This document shows, piece after piece, positions 1 to 13,100 of a DNA stretch of 64,000 bases. The stretch is taken from positions 9,114,001 through 9,178,000 of the forward strand of contig CM082579.2 in the NCBI GenBank assembly GCA_040954595.2. The letters run 5' to 3'. Made by a program: the position numbers and the translations under genes. Source of the stretch: Balanoglossus misakiensis (Eukaryota > Hemichordata). The notes beneath the pieces were generated by a model. That model worked only from the letters and a program-made list of their open reading frames with translations. It had not been told where the DNA came from and did no database searches. Every line of letters starts with the position of its first letter. The stretch's first letter is position 1.

Positions 1-1145
1 CACATTTGTCTGGCATTCTTGTGTGTAATACAAACGGGTTTAAAACATCCTTTTTTAATGTACCGTACCAGCATTTATCATTTAATGTATCTCACTCTCG
101 ATTAAAAGTCGTATTCTTTCTTCTGTACCACATGTTTTTTATTTTAAGTAAGTAAACAATAGATTTAATGGATCAGTGTGTCTGGTCTGTAATGCTACAG
201 AAATGCATATCACATGTTGGTTAAATATAGCCACCGTTTGGCCAAGTTGACAGTGTGCCTGTAGTCCCTTCATACAGTAGAATCTGCCACAATATGATCA
301 TTGACCGAAATAGGTGTAAAATGGGCTTCAAAAATTGAATATTAGGTTGTGAATTGGTAATGTATGGTTAGTGGTACAAATCAGCCAGTTCTGATGACAG
401 GTAACATATCTTCTTATGTTTCGTACTCAATATGCCCTAATAACAACAATTGTAAGTGGTTCTCTAAAAAACTTTGATGAGGAAAGCTTTGAAGATTGCC
501 CAATTCAGTTTACATTCAAGTACCTTTGTAATGCCCCTCTGACTTTATGTATGTTGGGCAATTTGGTTGCCATGGCAGCTGTCGGCAGAAAGATAAAATG
601 GCAAGAATCAGTGTGTTGTCATCTTGCGTGGGTGGAAGTAAAACTACCATTGAGAACAGTCGATCATGTTTCTTCAATTTTCACTGCAGTAGCGTGCAGA
701 GTAGTCAGATGATGGGTGGTTTTCTTTGTGGTTGGGATGTGTGTCTGCATAAGTTTGGGGTGTAGCATCTGTCTGGTACAATGTAATGTTTTAAGTTAGC
801 TCCCTCGCCCCTACAGTTCATAATAGGAAAAGATTGAATGGGGGAATTCATAAAATGCACATATTTAGGGTGATTGCTGAAAGGGGGTGAAAAACAAGAC
901 ACTGATTTGCTTTCCTATAAAATCCCTACAATATCCATTGCATCTCGTTGCTCTTTATAAAGAGCAGGCAGAATCAGGTAATAATGCCTCTCATGTCATG
1001 ATGTGAGTGTAATTTGGATGGGAAAATACAGGAAAGAACATGGAAAAAGTGAGACCCCCCCCCCACCCCCACCCTTTGTCAAGCAAGACAGAGTGATCTG
1101 AACGTTTTATACCTTCGCAGGCTGAACCACTGCCCATCTTCAGAA
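1..1145. other. 5' flank or upstream intron of the CLC gene
   Basis: I see no gene here. The open frames are short, AT-rich and lack recognisable domains. There is a poly-C tract near 1056-1074. Two acceptor-like AG sites (about 1120 and 1143) lie just before the CLC start codon, so the first coding exon could follow a non-coding exon upstream. Confidence 0.5.
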
Positions 1146-4100
1146 ATGGAAAGCGACACCTTCTTAGAAGACCGCGAATCGCCCATCAGTGTCGACAGAT
1201 ACGAGAGATTCGGCAACATCCAAGAAGAGGAAGATGATGAACTCATCGACATCACAGATGAAGATGGCAGTGCAACTGGTAGATCGTCCATAGATAACTT
1301 CAGAGACTCTACGCCAGGTAAGATCAGAGTTATCATGTTGGATGAATTTCATGGGGAGCGATGTGGATGGAAAGATGTGTACGTGTATATTGTATGTGAA
1401 TTTTAGTGTGTGTCTGTGTCTGTATGATGTATCCATTGTTGGATCTGTATCTGTTTTGTCTATCAGTCTTCTGAAGTGCATATGAATAAGTGTACCTGTA
1501 TTGTGAATTTGAGGTGAAGCGATGGTCAACTTCCTGGCTCTAGATGGTCACATACACATAAACTTATAAGTGCTACAGCCTACCCAGGATCTAGGAGGCC
1601 AGACGCCTTAGATTATGAGTCCAATTTTGAATGCTTGGCCGTAAGAGCGCCATCTTGAGGTCAGATGTGAAAGTTTACCCTGCCAATTTTAGTCCACCTG
1701 TTGTCTCTCTGTTATCACACATCAAGGACACCCTAAATGTACAATCAAAATTATATCAAGACTGCCTGATTTGTACATGTATGAAAAACTTGTATGTTTT
1801 TTCTTCTTCTGAATTTCAATTACATGTACAAATGTATCTATTTGGCTAAGATCTACAAAATATTGTTTGTGTATCATCTGATGTCATTGTCTACATTTGT
1901 GAGTGATCATTTCTGTAAAAAAAAACTGGACAAAGGCATATTTTTGTATGATAGAAGTATCAAAATTAATGTCTTTACAGCAAGTGTAATATTAAAACAT
2001 AATCGAAATCAGTTGGTAGCATTCATATTGTGATAATAGTAATACATCCTACACGGTTGTACATGCGTACTTGGGAACCAGCATCCACACCAGTCAGCGC
2101 AGAATTCATCTTAGTCAAGTAACAATCAACTGAAGTGGAAAATTCCATCTCGTCAGAGCAGCAAACAGCCAATTTAGAAAATGCTTTAGAGTATTTCCTT
2201 TCCATCAAGGTTATGGGATTTGAGGCTGACCAATTTGCAGCTTTCACTGAGTGACTGTTCTTGATGTTCTGTACATTGCTGCATGTCATATTATTCACAC
2301 ATGTAACCTCATGTCACTTTGTCATGTTTGTGTCAATCATATGTGTGATCCTTTAATATGTTTGATCTGAAAAATTACAAGTAGGTGTGGTTTAAACAAA
2401 GTAATTTGTCATTCTGTGCTAGTCGTTTACCTGTTTGTGTCCATGAAGTACCATAATTGAGTATGAGCATCTAGAATACATACAATTATAATTTTATATA
2501 TGAAATTTAGGTTTAGCTTTTCTGAGAAATTAATCCATATAGTACAAATGTCCGTATATTTTTGTGTGATGAATATGGCCTCCAAGTCTAATTTATGGCG
2601 ATTTTTATTAAGAAAGTATAAAATATCCGCCAAATGCAGGAAGTACCAATATTATGAATTAGCATTAATTGAGTGAAAAACACTACCAGTATGTCAGTGG
2701 GAGGCCCTTTTCTAGTACCTCCACAGTAATATGATCGAATGGAATTGATATTTTCAAAGTCACTCAACTTGTTTGAAATATCCTGTTCGCGGTAACAGAA
2801 GCGCGGCACTGCCTCTGTTGCTATGAGATGAAAGAGCGTGTTTGAAAACGGAATCCCTAACGCCCAGCGCGAAGGCCGCACGAATTAAAGTGACTTTGTC
2901 AGGATGTGTGAGATGCAAGCAGTGCTATTTGCTCAGTGTAGGTGACACAAGCACATGATGGCTTTCTGAGCTGTGGCCATACAGGGAAGTTCAGTCTGCC
3001 TGTGTTTGCGAAGTCAATAATACAATGTGGCAAGCAACTTGTATACAGCATGATTGATGATGACATCACATAGCGCTGCCTGTTTTATTTCTGTATATGC
3101 ACAGCACCTGTAACATGTCAGCGGTCCAAATCGCCAACAATTTTCAAAAGATATCAGTTTTTATGAGAGCACCAGAGTCTGTATCTGGGGCTTGATTTCT
3201 ACCATACAGTCAAAAATATTTAATATGAAAGAAATTTTACATCTCCACAAAAGTTACAACACCAAGATGCAACGTAGTTCCTGTTACACACAAAGTCGTT
3301 TATTGATTTAGTGGCGGTGGAGTGCTACTTCAACAACAATAACAGCTTTATAAGATGATGTCTCACGGACAGGCCATTTCATGAAGTTAACAGGTTTGAG
3401 TGGCAAGTCTTGACAATGCACTATGCATATGGTGATACATCTGTGTGTACATGTCCAACATATGCACAGGGGGAAGACATGCTATGAATAATTAAAGACC
3501 AGACGTGTGATTCATAAATTTATCGGGAGATGCCACTTCCCTAGACTTTCCTGCAACTGATATTTTAAGACGTGTCTGTTTCAAAACAAATCAACCGATA
3601 TGGAAAGAAATTAGACATTTTGGACATTTAGAACTTCCTTTAAGAGGTCATGCTTGAAAAAAAGTCACCTTCAATTCTAGAATTTATATATCTGTTCAGG
3701 TGCATGTAAATTACCTTCATAGCTCACTGATTCAAGAACATATTTAGCATAATTAAGGGAGTTGTGTATCTAGTGATTGTATATGTGATTTCAACTGTGA
3801 AACTTCTTGAAATGAATACGGTATTAAAAGAAGATGTATAAAAGAGGAAATTTGGCTGCCGTTAGACTGAAATGGTTTGCAAATTGTGTTCTCCTTGTGA
3901 TTGCCTACAAGTGGTACTACCTAGTATGCCCATGCGTTCATTGTTTTGGCAGACAGTTATATGTACATATTCATTAGTGAAGAATGTATAGGAGTGGATG
4001 ATTTCTGAATGAAATGAACTAAAATGCATAATGAACCACTGGTTAATCAGAAAGAAATAATTTACATGATTTTATTGAGTCGCTGCCTGCTTATTCGCCG

Positions 4101-7100
4101 CTAATTTATAGCTTCAGTGATAAGCAGTTCTCGTAAAAAAAAAAGTGGCATTTTACCCTTAACCATTCCATTTAGTTTCAATCAAGGCAGAACGCGTTTC
4201 TGGCTCTCCGCTTTTGACGGTTGCCATGGAAATGATAAATCTTGGTCAAACCGGCAGGAAGCGACCCTCGGCCCTCTCCGCCGTTGTCACAGAAGTGAGT
4301 AATTAGGTCTTTGTGTGTGTGTGTGCGCGCGGGGGAATTTTTTTTTACTTATTCTCTCTCCTCTGATGGTTGAGCGCGACTCTTGATGGAATAGGCCAGG
4401 ACGGCAGAGCGAGGGAAACCTGTGTGAGGCATCCAGCAGGGTGGATGCATGTTACTCACTTGCTCTGGGAATAACTGTGGCGTATACATCGGCGTGTTGT
4501 GAGACGGGTTCGACGTGAAAAGCCATGAGCTGGTGCGCCTCCTTCTCCCGGGCGGGCGGCGAGCAGGACGAAGATGCGCTGCTGGCGCACGATGCCAACG
4601 TCGTGATATCCACGTGCACCGAGTACATGCTCAAAGGCTCCGCCAAAGACGATAAGGGAGAAGAAGAAGAAGAAGGTCAGATAAAAAATGTTCCTTGTCT
4701 GACATATCGTTTCTGCTGTTTCCCTTCAAAGGATACATACATCTTACGTATCACATGTGATTTCGAAATTTAAACATCACGAGTTATTGTGATTCCTGAT
4801 TGCTTTTTGTTTCTGTATCCCAGCGTTGTACACTTCTGATTTGTAGCTTTCATAAGGTTTCTGTCTGTGCGAAAAACCTGTGGCTGTAGACTGTCATATC
4901 ATTTTCCTTCAATTTAATTCAATATTTACACTGGCTGCCGTAACTCAATTCCCTTGTTGATACGGTGACTGAAATCTTGATATTTAATGTCGGAAAATGG
5001 AATAACGTCACAGAAGAAAATTGCAAAACGAACAAAATGATCAAATCAAAAGATATTTCAGAAACAAGCATGTGATATTTTCATGCCGCAGACATGTTAA
5101 TGTTGGGGGTACAGTATGCTGCAGGGAAGAAGGCAGCATGATATATTGCATGCAAATTAGCCCAGACCTGTCTGAGATCAATGCGAAATGACACTCATCT
5201 GAATTCATCAACGTGGATCACTATGGTTATATTTTTTAATCACTCCCAATTGAACGTCGAAACCCTGTGGTGCATGTTTGATTACTCATACAATTCAAAT
5301 CTAAACTGTTTATCTTTGCCGGTTTCTTGTTTTAATCAAATTTTACCTTTTATGCCCACCTGTGGATTTAGGAATTGTTAGCTCTCGAGATCAACGCTTT
5401 TTTTTCTCCAGAAAATTAACTAGATTTTCACTTGACACCAAATTTTCTTAATTAGATGTCTAAACAATGCCTGAATGATTGTATGAACCACCCCCCTGAA
5501 AACAAAAGTATTAAAATTAGATCTAAGTCAAGAGATCGGATAAATTCATGCACTTTGAATTTTTTACCAAATTTTCAGCAGAAAGATTTGCAAGACGTGG
5601 TCGCGAAGTCTCAGACAATAACGATTCCTTAATAATGTCTATTTTTGATGAAATTTTTTGTCGGCTAATGATTTAATCAATCAGTCAGTCATGTGACTGT
5701 GTTCTGTCAATGGCAGAAAGGTTGGAGACATGCTAACAGATGGCTAGTATAAACACAGTGTGTAAATTGAAAAGCTGTTTAATCATGTCCAAATTGGATT
5801 CCAAGCTGTGGCTAGTTACCAGGGTGAAGTTAACTTGGCGTAATTAAATCAGTGGTTTGTGATTAGCAACAGTGCCAGTCCAGGGTGTGCGAGTGAGTCT
5901 TTTCTTGATGCACATACATCAGCTGCAGTGTTATAACTCAGTCAAATATGTGTATCACCTACAATTTCTTTTTCAGTGGCATTTGACTTCAAGACTCAAT
6001 TCAACGTGCACCAAACCAGTTTTTGGCAATTTTAGAATTTTCACTCAATTTGTGCACACATTTTGTGCAGATATGATATCAATTTCATCTTCAAGAAAGC
6101 TTATGTTATAAATGCCAAAAAAAACATTACCGCTGTATATTTTTCCACCCACTACAGTGTTTTTAAAAATTGTGCTATTTACCCAAGTGGGCTTGGTAAT
6201 ATCTCATAGAATATAGCTCGTCGGTTGAACAAGACTTCCTGATTGTAACAGAACAGTGCCTGAGGTCTGCCGTCATGAAACAAACACCCAGTTAGTAAAC
6301 AAATTGGTCAGTTTGGAAACCACTGTAAATTACTGGCCCTAAAAAATGAACTTTGACCCAAACTGTCGGTCAGGGGAGTCCAATAAAGCATTGTTTTTTT
6401 GGCAGTGCGTGCGTGGAACAGGTACAAACTGTTTGTACACCTTTACGCGAAATCTGACAGAATGGCCTCACAACCCTCGGTATTGGGTAAGTGGTTTCAG
6501 TATCAACATGTCATGTTTTTAGATGTGGAGTGGTGATATTTGGGGAACTGGAAATCAACGCAGGCAGACATGGTGTGAGGTGGCAGGTGTTTATTGGCTA
6601 CATGAAAGGGCTGTTTAACTAGTACTACTTTCTGTGTATGTCACGGAAGCCCCCCAAAAACAAACAAACAACAACCAAACAAACCAAACAACGCTTTATA
6701 CTGTATGAGCTTATTTGCATAATGATACAAATGTTTGTTATGGTAATGAGTTTAGGGGTTAGGCACTTTTGGCTGGACTGCGACTGTTTTTAATGCCTGT
6801 CTGCAGTTACGGGCCATGAAGTGTCAATATTCACTCAATCAATGGCAGTCTTTAATGATCTGGAAGGGTTAGCTGCATTCTCTGACGCCATGCGTCATTG
6901 ACATTTGGCCAAGGAAATGTCCAGACAAGAAAATAAGGAAACACAATGCCATTATTCCCCAGTCTATTCCCCAGTGAGGATTATTTAGTCCAGCCTAGGG
7001 CCTGGTCAGATTTTTTCCAATGTGAACGGCACTAGCAGTTTGCGAACATGTATAGTAAATACCATATTGAAGAGCTTGGAACTCTTGAACTCTGTGTTAG

Positions 7101-10100
7101 AAATATGAAAAGCAAATTAACTGCTTGCAGTCTTGCAGACATGCATGTAAATGAATTCCCCATTGAAAACCCTCTTGTAGTTGACTGAGATTTAAAGTAC
7201 CACTGTTGCTATGGAGACAGTGTTTCAATATCCACACATTAGTGTGCAAGCTTTGTTGCACTTTTCTTTGAGGGGGAAACTACACTAGTGTTTTCTAGAA
7301 GAAAGGCAGGGATCATAATTTAAATATAGCTATATGTAGCTGCTGTATCTCAAAGCTGTACGCAAGTCTGAATTATTTGCTCTTCTCCTGACGTGTGTTG
7401 ATAGTAATTGATTTAAGAACACTTGAAAGACAACTGAATTCTTGAGTTGCCTCGCACATCGTCAGAGCAAAGCTGTTCGTTAGTCACGTCTTGATGTAAC
7501 AGATACATATTCTGTTACATCAATGTGTATCACCGTTGTACATGTGACTTGTACTTCAATATAGTTACAAATTTTTCAATTAAAATGCGGTTAGAAGTCT
7601 GTATTCAGGCCACCCACGCATAGACACTGGTGGGCAGCCTGAAGGCTTCCTGTTCTGTCAGGAAGTACAATAGGCATTTCATAGAAATGTCCTGCCTCCA
7701 GGCAGTAGAGGTGTTTCTGTGTGCATCAGTTTTATCTATCACAAAATTTTCATCCTAAAAAGTTAGCGTTGAGTGCTTTGGAAGCAAGATGTTTGATCAA
7801 AGCCTGAAAGGCAGACGAAATCGTGCAGAATCATAGAGACACCTGTTTTTGCTTTAATGGATTTTCTGCGAGCGATTCCTGCCGCTTGAAATAGTTATTT
7901 TTTATCTTCATCCTGAGGGGTCAGTATATATTATTGCATTGTGGGTAAAAAAGTCGACAACTCGCAGTAGTCGGAAACTACATTGTCCACCCTTGAACTT
8001 CTAGAAAAAATCACTACGGTAAATAAATAATGAATACAGTGATGTCAGCTTCTCTGGTGGCACATCAACTCACTAACTGACTGTCCCCCCCCCCCATTTG
8101 TCCATGAAATGGAATCTCCCAATTCCATCAGAAATGTGGAGAGGTTATAAAGCATCCCATTGTCAATGAGTGAAGATATGATTACAGGATGTGTTGAGTT
8201 GTCTGTCTGTTTCTCTGTATTGTCGGATATGTTTTTGTCTCAAAGTATCAGCAATTTCTATAAATCTCTTCTATTTCAATTTTTTATATATGTCGTCCAA
8301 ATTACTAAGTGCTTGACGAACGATCTCATTTGCTGTGGAAACTTGAAACTTTGATATATTTTTTTTTTCAAATGGGGCACACATGGAAAATATATTTGTA
8401 ACACAATCTCTAGACGTAATTTTGTGTGCTTTATTTTGCGCCTTAAATATACGACTGCTATAAATCACCCAAATGTGTAAATGTACCCGACATTAATTAT
8501 AATCTAAAAACGTACCGAAACACCCACACAAATATCCACTTGAGAAAATCGAGATGATTGGCAGTAAACTTGGGCTTCATTCACGAAGATAAAAACAGCA
8601 TAATATTTTGGCAGTTTTTTTAGAGTGAGAAACTAAGAGCGTCACAGACTCGGCCATCCTCCTAATTCATAGCCTAAAGTTACACGATCAGACTGGCTCC
8701 AGTATTCCTCGAAGAAGCTTCGTGATGACAGCGCTGCTTTCTGCCATTTCTCAGGACACAGGTTTTATATCTTTCATGTCTCTTTTGTCTAATGTTGTCC
8801 GTTTTCAACTTGAATGTCACATACAGCTCGTTGTTAGAATTTTTGATGTGTGAAGGATCACGTTCGGTATAAAATGTTAAATTGTTTAACCACTGGCACT
8901 TACTTGTATGTATGTCTTCAAGCCACCGTGAGAAATAATTTAATCAAACACATCATCCGAATATTCATCTGCTTTCGTAATCCCATCATCTCGTTTTCAC
9001 AATGGACTTTTACTCTCGTGCTTGTTCAAACTAATCAGAGATGACATTGATAATGATATGATGTAATGCATAATAAGCTGTTTCTTAGGGAGTCACAAAT
9101 TGAAAGCTTTTAAAGGTGTACATTTGTAGTTTTCTTGATCTGGCTGTCTGTTATGGGCTTAGAATGGATCACACATGCAGTTTCACGCCGGGTGCTTATA
9201 CTGGTAAACAGTGAATGTCTGATGTACATGAAGGTGTCTATTTGTGCATTTGTGTGTCAAATGTTATCTGTGTGTGTACATGTCTGTATGTCTGTACAAA
9301 TGTATGGATGTATGTATGAAGGTGTACATCTGAATATCAACATACATCTATCACTTCTACACTTTTCCTGTCTATCTACTCTGTGTGTCTGTGTGTCTGT
9401 CTGTGTATGTGTGTCAGTATGTCTGTCCACCCTGATGGCCACCTACATGTACATTGTAGCTACAGATAGATATTCTTCTAAAAATTGTCTATGTGACATA
9501 GTCGTGCTCATGTGTGTATGGATTGTTCATTTGAAAGGAAAATGTATGCAACCATGCAAAACACTGACTGATCATCTGCTCCTATTGATAATCCTAAGTA
9601 GAATAGAAGAATACTTATAGTGACGTATGTACAGGTATTTGTACCTGCTAATAACTAAGAGGCTGTAGCAAATGTACATGTACATCACCTTCTGAAGTCG
9701 CATCTTTCATCGTTGTCCCGTTTTCTCACAGGTCTGGTTGAACCGCTGGAGGACTTACACATAGACACCGGAAAGTACGATGACTTCCACACAATTGACT
9801 GGCAGAAGGACATTCAGAAAGACCGGCAGCGACACAAGCGGATACACAGGGATAGGGACAAATCCTGGTTCAATAAATTGAAAGCGGCGCACGACGCGTG
9901 GTCAGGATGGTTGGTTGTGTTCTTGGTCGGCGTCGCTGCAGGTGTGTACGACTTACAAGCTTTGACTGAAAATCATCGATAATGTACATGAATGTTTTTT
10001 TTTCTGCATTGATCATTGTCTGACCATAGTGGCATTCATTGGACTTTTTAAGGTAGTATGCGCCTCAGGAACAGATTTGGGAATTTAAAGGTTTTAAGGT

Positions 10101-13100
10101 AGACCTTCAAACCTTATCATTTCCTATATTAAAGGGTGTGGAGATTCTTCGTCTAAACAGAAGAAAACGTGTTCTATGCCATCTTTAAAAAAAAATGATA
10201 CTCTAAATTTTTTTCCATAGAGTTAACACAGAGCTTGGTGGCCATTTTGAGTTTCAAATTTGATACAAGTGGACCCTCTCATTCAAAGATTTGCACCGTG
10301 ACCCTCATTTTTTCTCTCAATTTTAAGAGAAAATTCTCTGAAGTTGTATAGAGCAAAATGTGAGAAAACATTCAAGACCGATTTTCAAGACCCAATACTA
10401 CCTTAACTGCAGTCAACTTGTCTCCAAAAAACTCTCCAAATTGTATGTTGGTTTTCCTCTTGTCTGATTTTACTGCGAAAACAGGCTGAAATGGAGCACT
10501 TGCCTTTTAATTCAATTGGGACATTCGTGTCGCCGTTAATGTTGCAGTTGGAATCCTGTCGTGATAGATTTGAGAGATTGTCGTCGGTTTTTTTCTATTT
10601 AAGAGCTCTAATCTTGAATTGGCAAAGTCTGTGGAATGGCCTAATCACAGTGTGTGTGTGTGCGTAAAACCCATGCCATCTAAAACAGGATGAGATTAGC
10701 AGTGCTGGCACTTTGCCTTTGTTTTATTCCTTCTTGCTTAATATATATATATACTAGTATATGTATAATTATCTTGGCAGTTGTGTTGTACATGTACTAC
10801 AAATCCCCATTGTGTTAACACAGGTACGTGCGCCGGCATCATTGACATTGGAGCCCTGTGGATCTCCGATCTCAAACTGGGCGTGTGTCCCCAGGCCTTC
10901 TACCTGAACAGGGAGCAGTGCTGCTGGGCGGAGAACGACACGGACGAGCTGAAATTCAACGACCGCGGCTGCTCCAAGTGGCACACCTGGGCCGAGCTCT
11001 TCAACATCCTGGGCGAAAACGCCGGCAGCTACATCGTCAACTATTTATTCTACACGCTGTGGGCAGTGTCCCTGGCGGCGCTGGCCGTGATGCTGGTGAA
11101 GGTCTTTGCGCCGTACGCCTGTGGCTCAGGTATACCCGAGGTGAGTTATACACCGGAATATACTGTAAAACGGGTTATTTTCGCGACAGGAAATTTTCGC
11201 GTATCAACAGAGGCAACTGTTACACGAGGATTACTTTTGGCGTTCTCGTATTTCACTAACTGCATCATTATCTCCGAAAGACATTTTACGCGACTTTTTA
11301 TTTTTCAAGTTTTTTTTTTTGGCTCTCCCGTATTTCGTGAAAATTTATTGCTGGCGAAAATAACCTGTTTTACAGTATGTGAATGAATTGTTTCAACTGC
11401 CCACTGCACTATCATGTTCAAACTACCTGAACTGGCCTAGAAGAAAAATATTAGAGAATAAAATAACATAATTATCTCGAATTTGCTTAGTTAGGCTGCG
11501 AATTATTTCTGGAGTAGGCCTAATGTAAAAAACATGTCTCCAACTCCTTGTGTGTTGAACACTTATATTTTCCTAGCGCATTAACCATTTGAACCTAGCT
11601 TCCAAATGACATCATAGGTCACCAGGGGACAGAGTTCAAAGGTTAATGACCTTTGTTTTACCATCTTTTTATTTCTTTTAGTGCCTATTAAAATTTTAAA
11701 AATAACATACCATATAATTTTTTTTTCAGATCAAAACAATATTAAGTGGTTTTATTATCAGAGGCTATTTAGGAAAGTGGACACTACTTATCAAATCAGT
11801 GACTATGATGTTAGCTGTGTCAGCCGGTCTCAGCCTGGGAAAAGAGGGACCCCTGGTCCACGTGGCCTGTTGCTGTGGCAACATCTTTTCATACTTATTT
11901 CCGAAATACGGAAAAAATGAAGCCAAGAAAAGGGAGGTGAGTACAGGGAGTTTGGGAGAAACTAGCCAGTTTGATTTGTGTAAGATAGAAAATCTGCCCA
12001 GTTGCTTTGGTCTTTGTATATATGTACGATCCGTTTCTGAAGTGGCCAAGTACATTGCCATTCTACAACAATACCCGTTGTACTGATTAAGAGGCCCCCT
12101 TATCTTCTTTCCTAAAAAACAGTCAAAACACCAAAAATATCCCTGTTTGCATTTAAATTCATAGTGTGGATATAACATAAGTAAAAAATGGAATAAGAAA
12201 TGTGACATATTTTCCGTTTGCAGGTTTTATCGGCAGCGTCAGCCGCTGGCGTATCTGTAGCGTTTGGTGCACCCATCGGAGGCGTTCTTTTTAGTCTAGA
12301 AGAGGTAAGGTCTTCATTTCATGCCACTACATTGCTACCTCAGATTATGAACATAGAGTTGTAACCATAGCAACATAATGCCTCTCAAAAAAAAATAGTT
12401 ATTTGCATTTTCTCTCGTATTGATCATTTCGTTCCTTTTTCAGGATGTTTCCTGATCTACAGGATCAGTCTATTTGCTTTCCGCATTTTCTTTGGCCATT
12501 TTTACCACAGTCTGGTTATTTATACAGACAGACAACTGAAGCCCGATTGTGAACAAGGAGAATATTAATTTTCTGTATTTATAGTGCAATTAATTTTGGT
12601 GCCTGTTGAAGTCAGTGTTACCTCCCTGCCAACAGAAACCCATTCAGACTGCTCAGTTCTGTGCTTTTTGCTGTCAAGTTTGATATGGTAATACAGCAAT
12701 CTCTGTACAGATTGCCATGTCATTAGGGAGCTTCACTTGGACAAAAGGACTTTGGGAATACCTGTAACATTTACAGGCTTTTTAAAATTACTACAACAAA
12801 ATCTCTAGAGACAATGAAACACAGGTTAATAGTGCTCAAAACTGTAATTAGAAATTCTAGTATAAGCTTTATGTATTTGTTAAAAAGCCTGTATGAGACA
12901 TGATATCATTTCATCATTATAATAAATAAATGAACAAATAGATCTTTTTTAGTTTGTGCACCTGATACCACAAAAAATGAATTACTGTGATGCTGCAGAT
13001 ACTGAATGGCCTTGAGAATAAATCATGAAAGTTAAAACATCTTCTGATTATTAATACAGATATGTGTAATTCTGAGAATAAAATCATAAACAGTTTGCCA

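Larger units (their letters stand above)
1318..9731 (+). other. Long first intron of the CLC gene
   Basis: This is mostly AT-rich non-coding sequence. Apart from the alternative first exon it holds a poly-C tract at about 8087-8096, A/C-rich low complexity near 6655-6695, TG-rich low complexity at about 9240-9425 and a short perfect hairpin at 7491-7523. I see no other gene. Confidence 0.6.

Noticed and set aside
416-712. 98-codon frame near the window start
   Set aside because: No domain, AT-rich context and no splice or start context; overlaps other equally weak frames.
9135-9620. 161-codon cysteine/valine-rich frame
   Set aside because: Low-complexity TG-rich intron sequence; no domain, no splice support.
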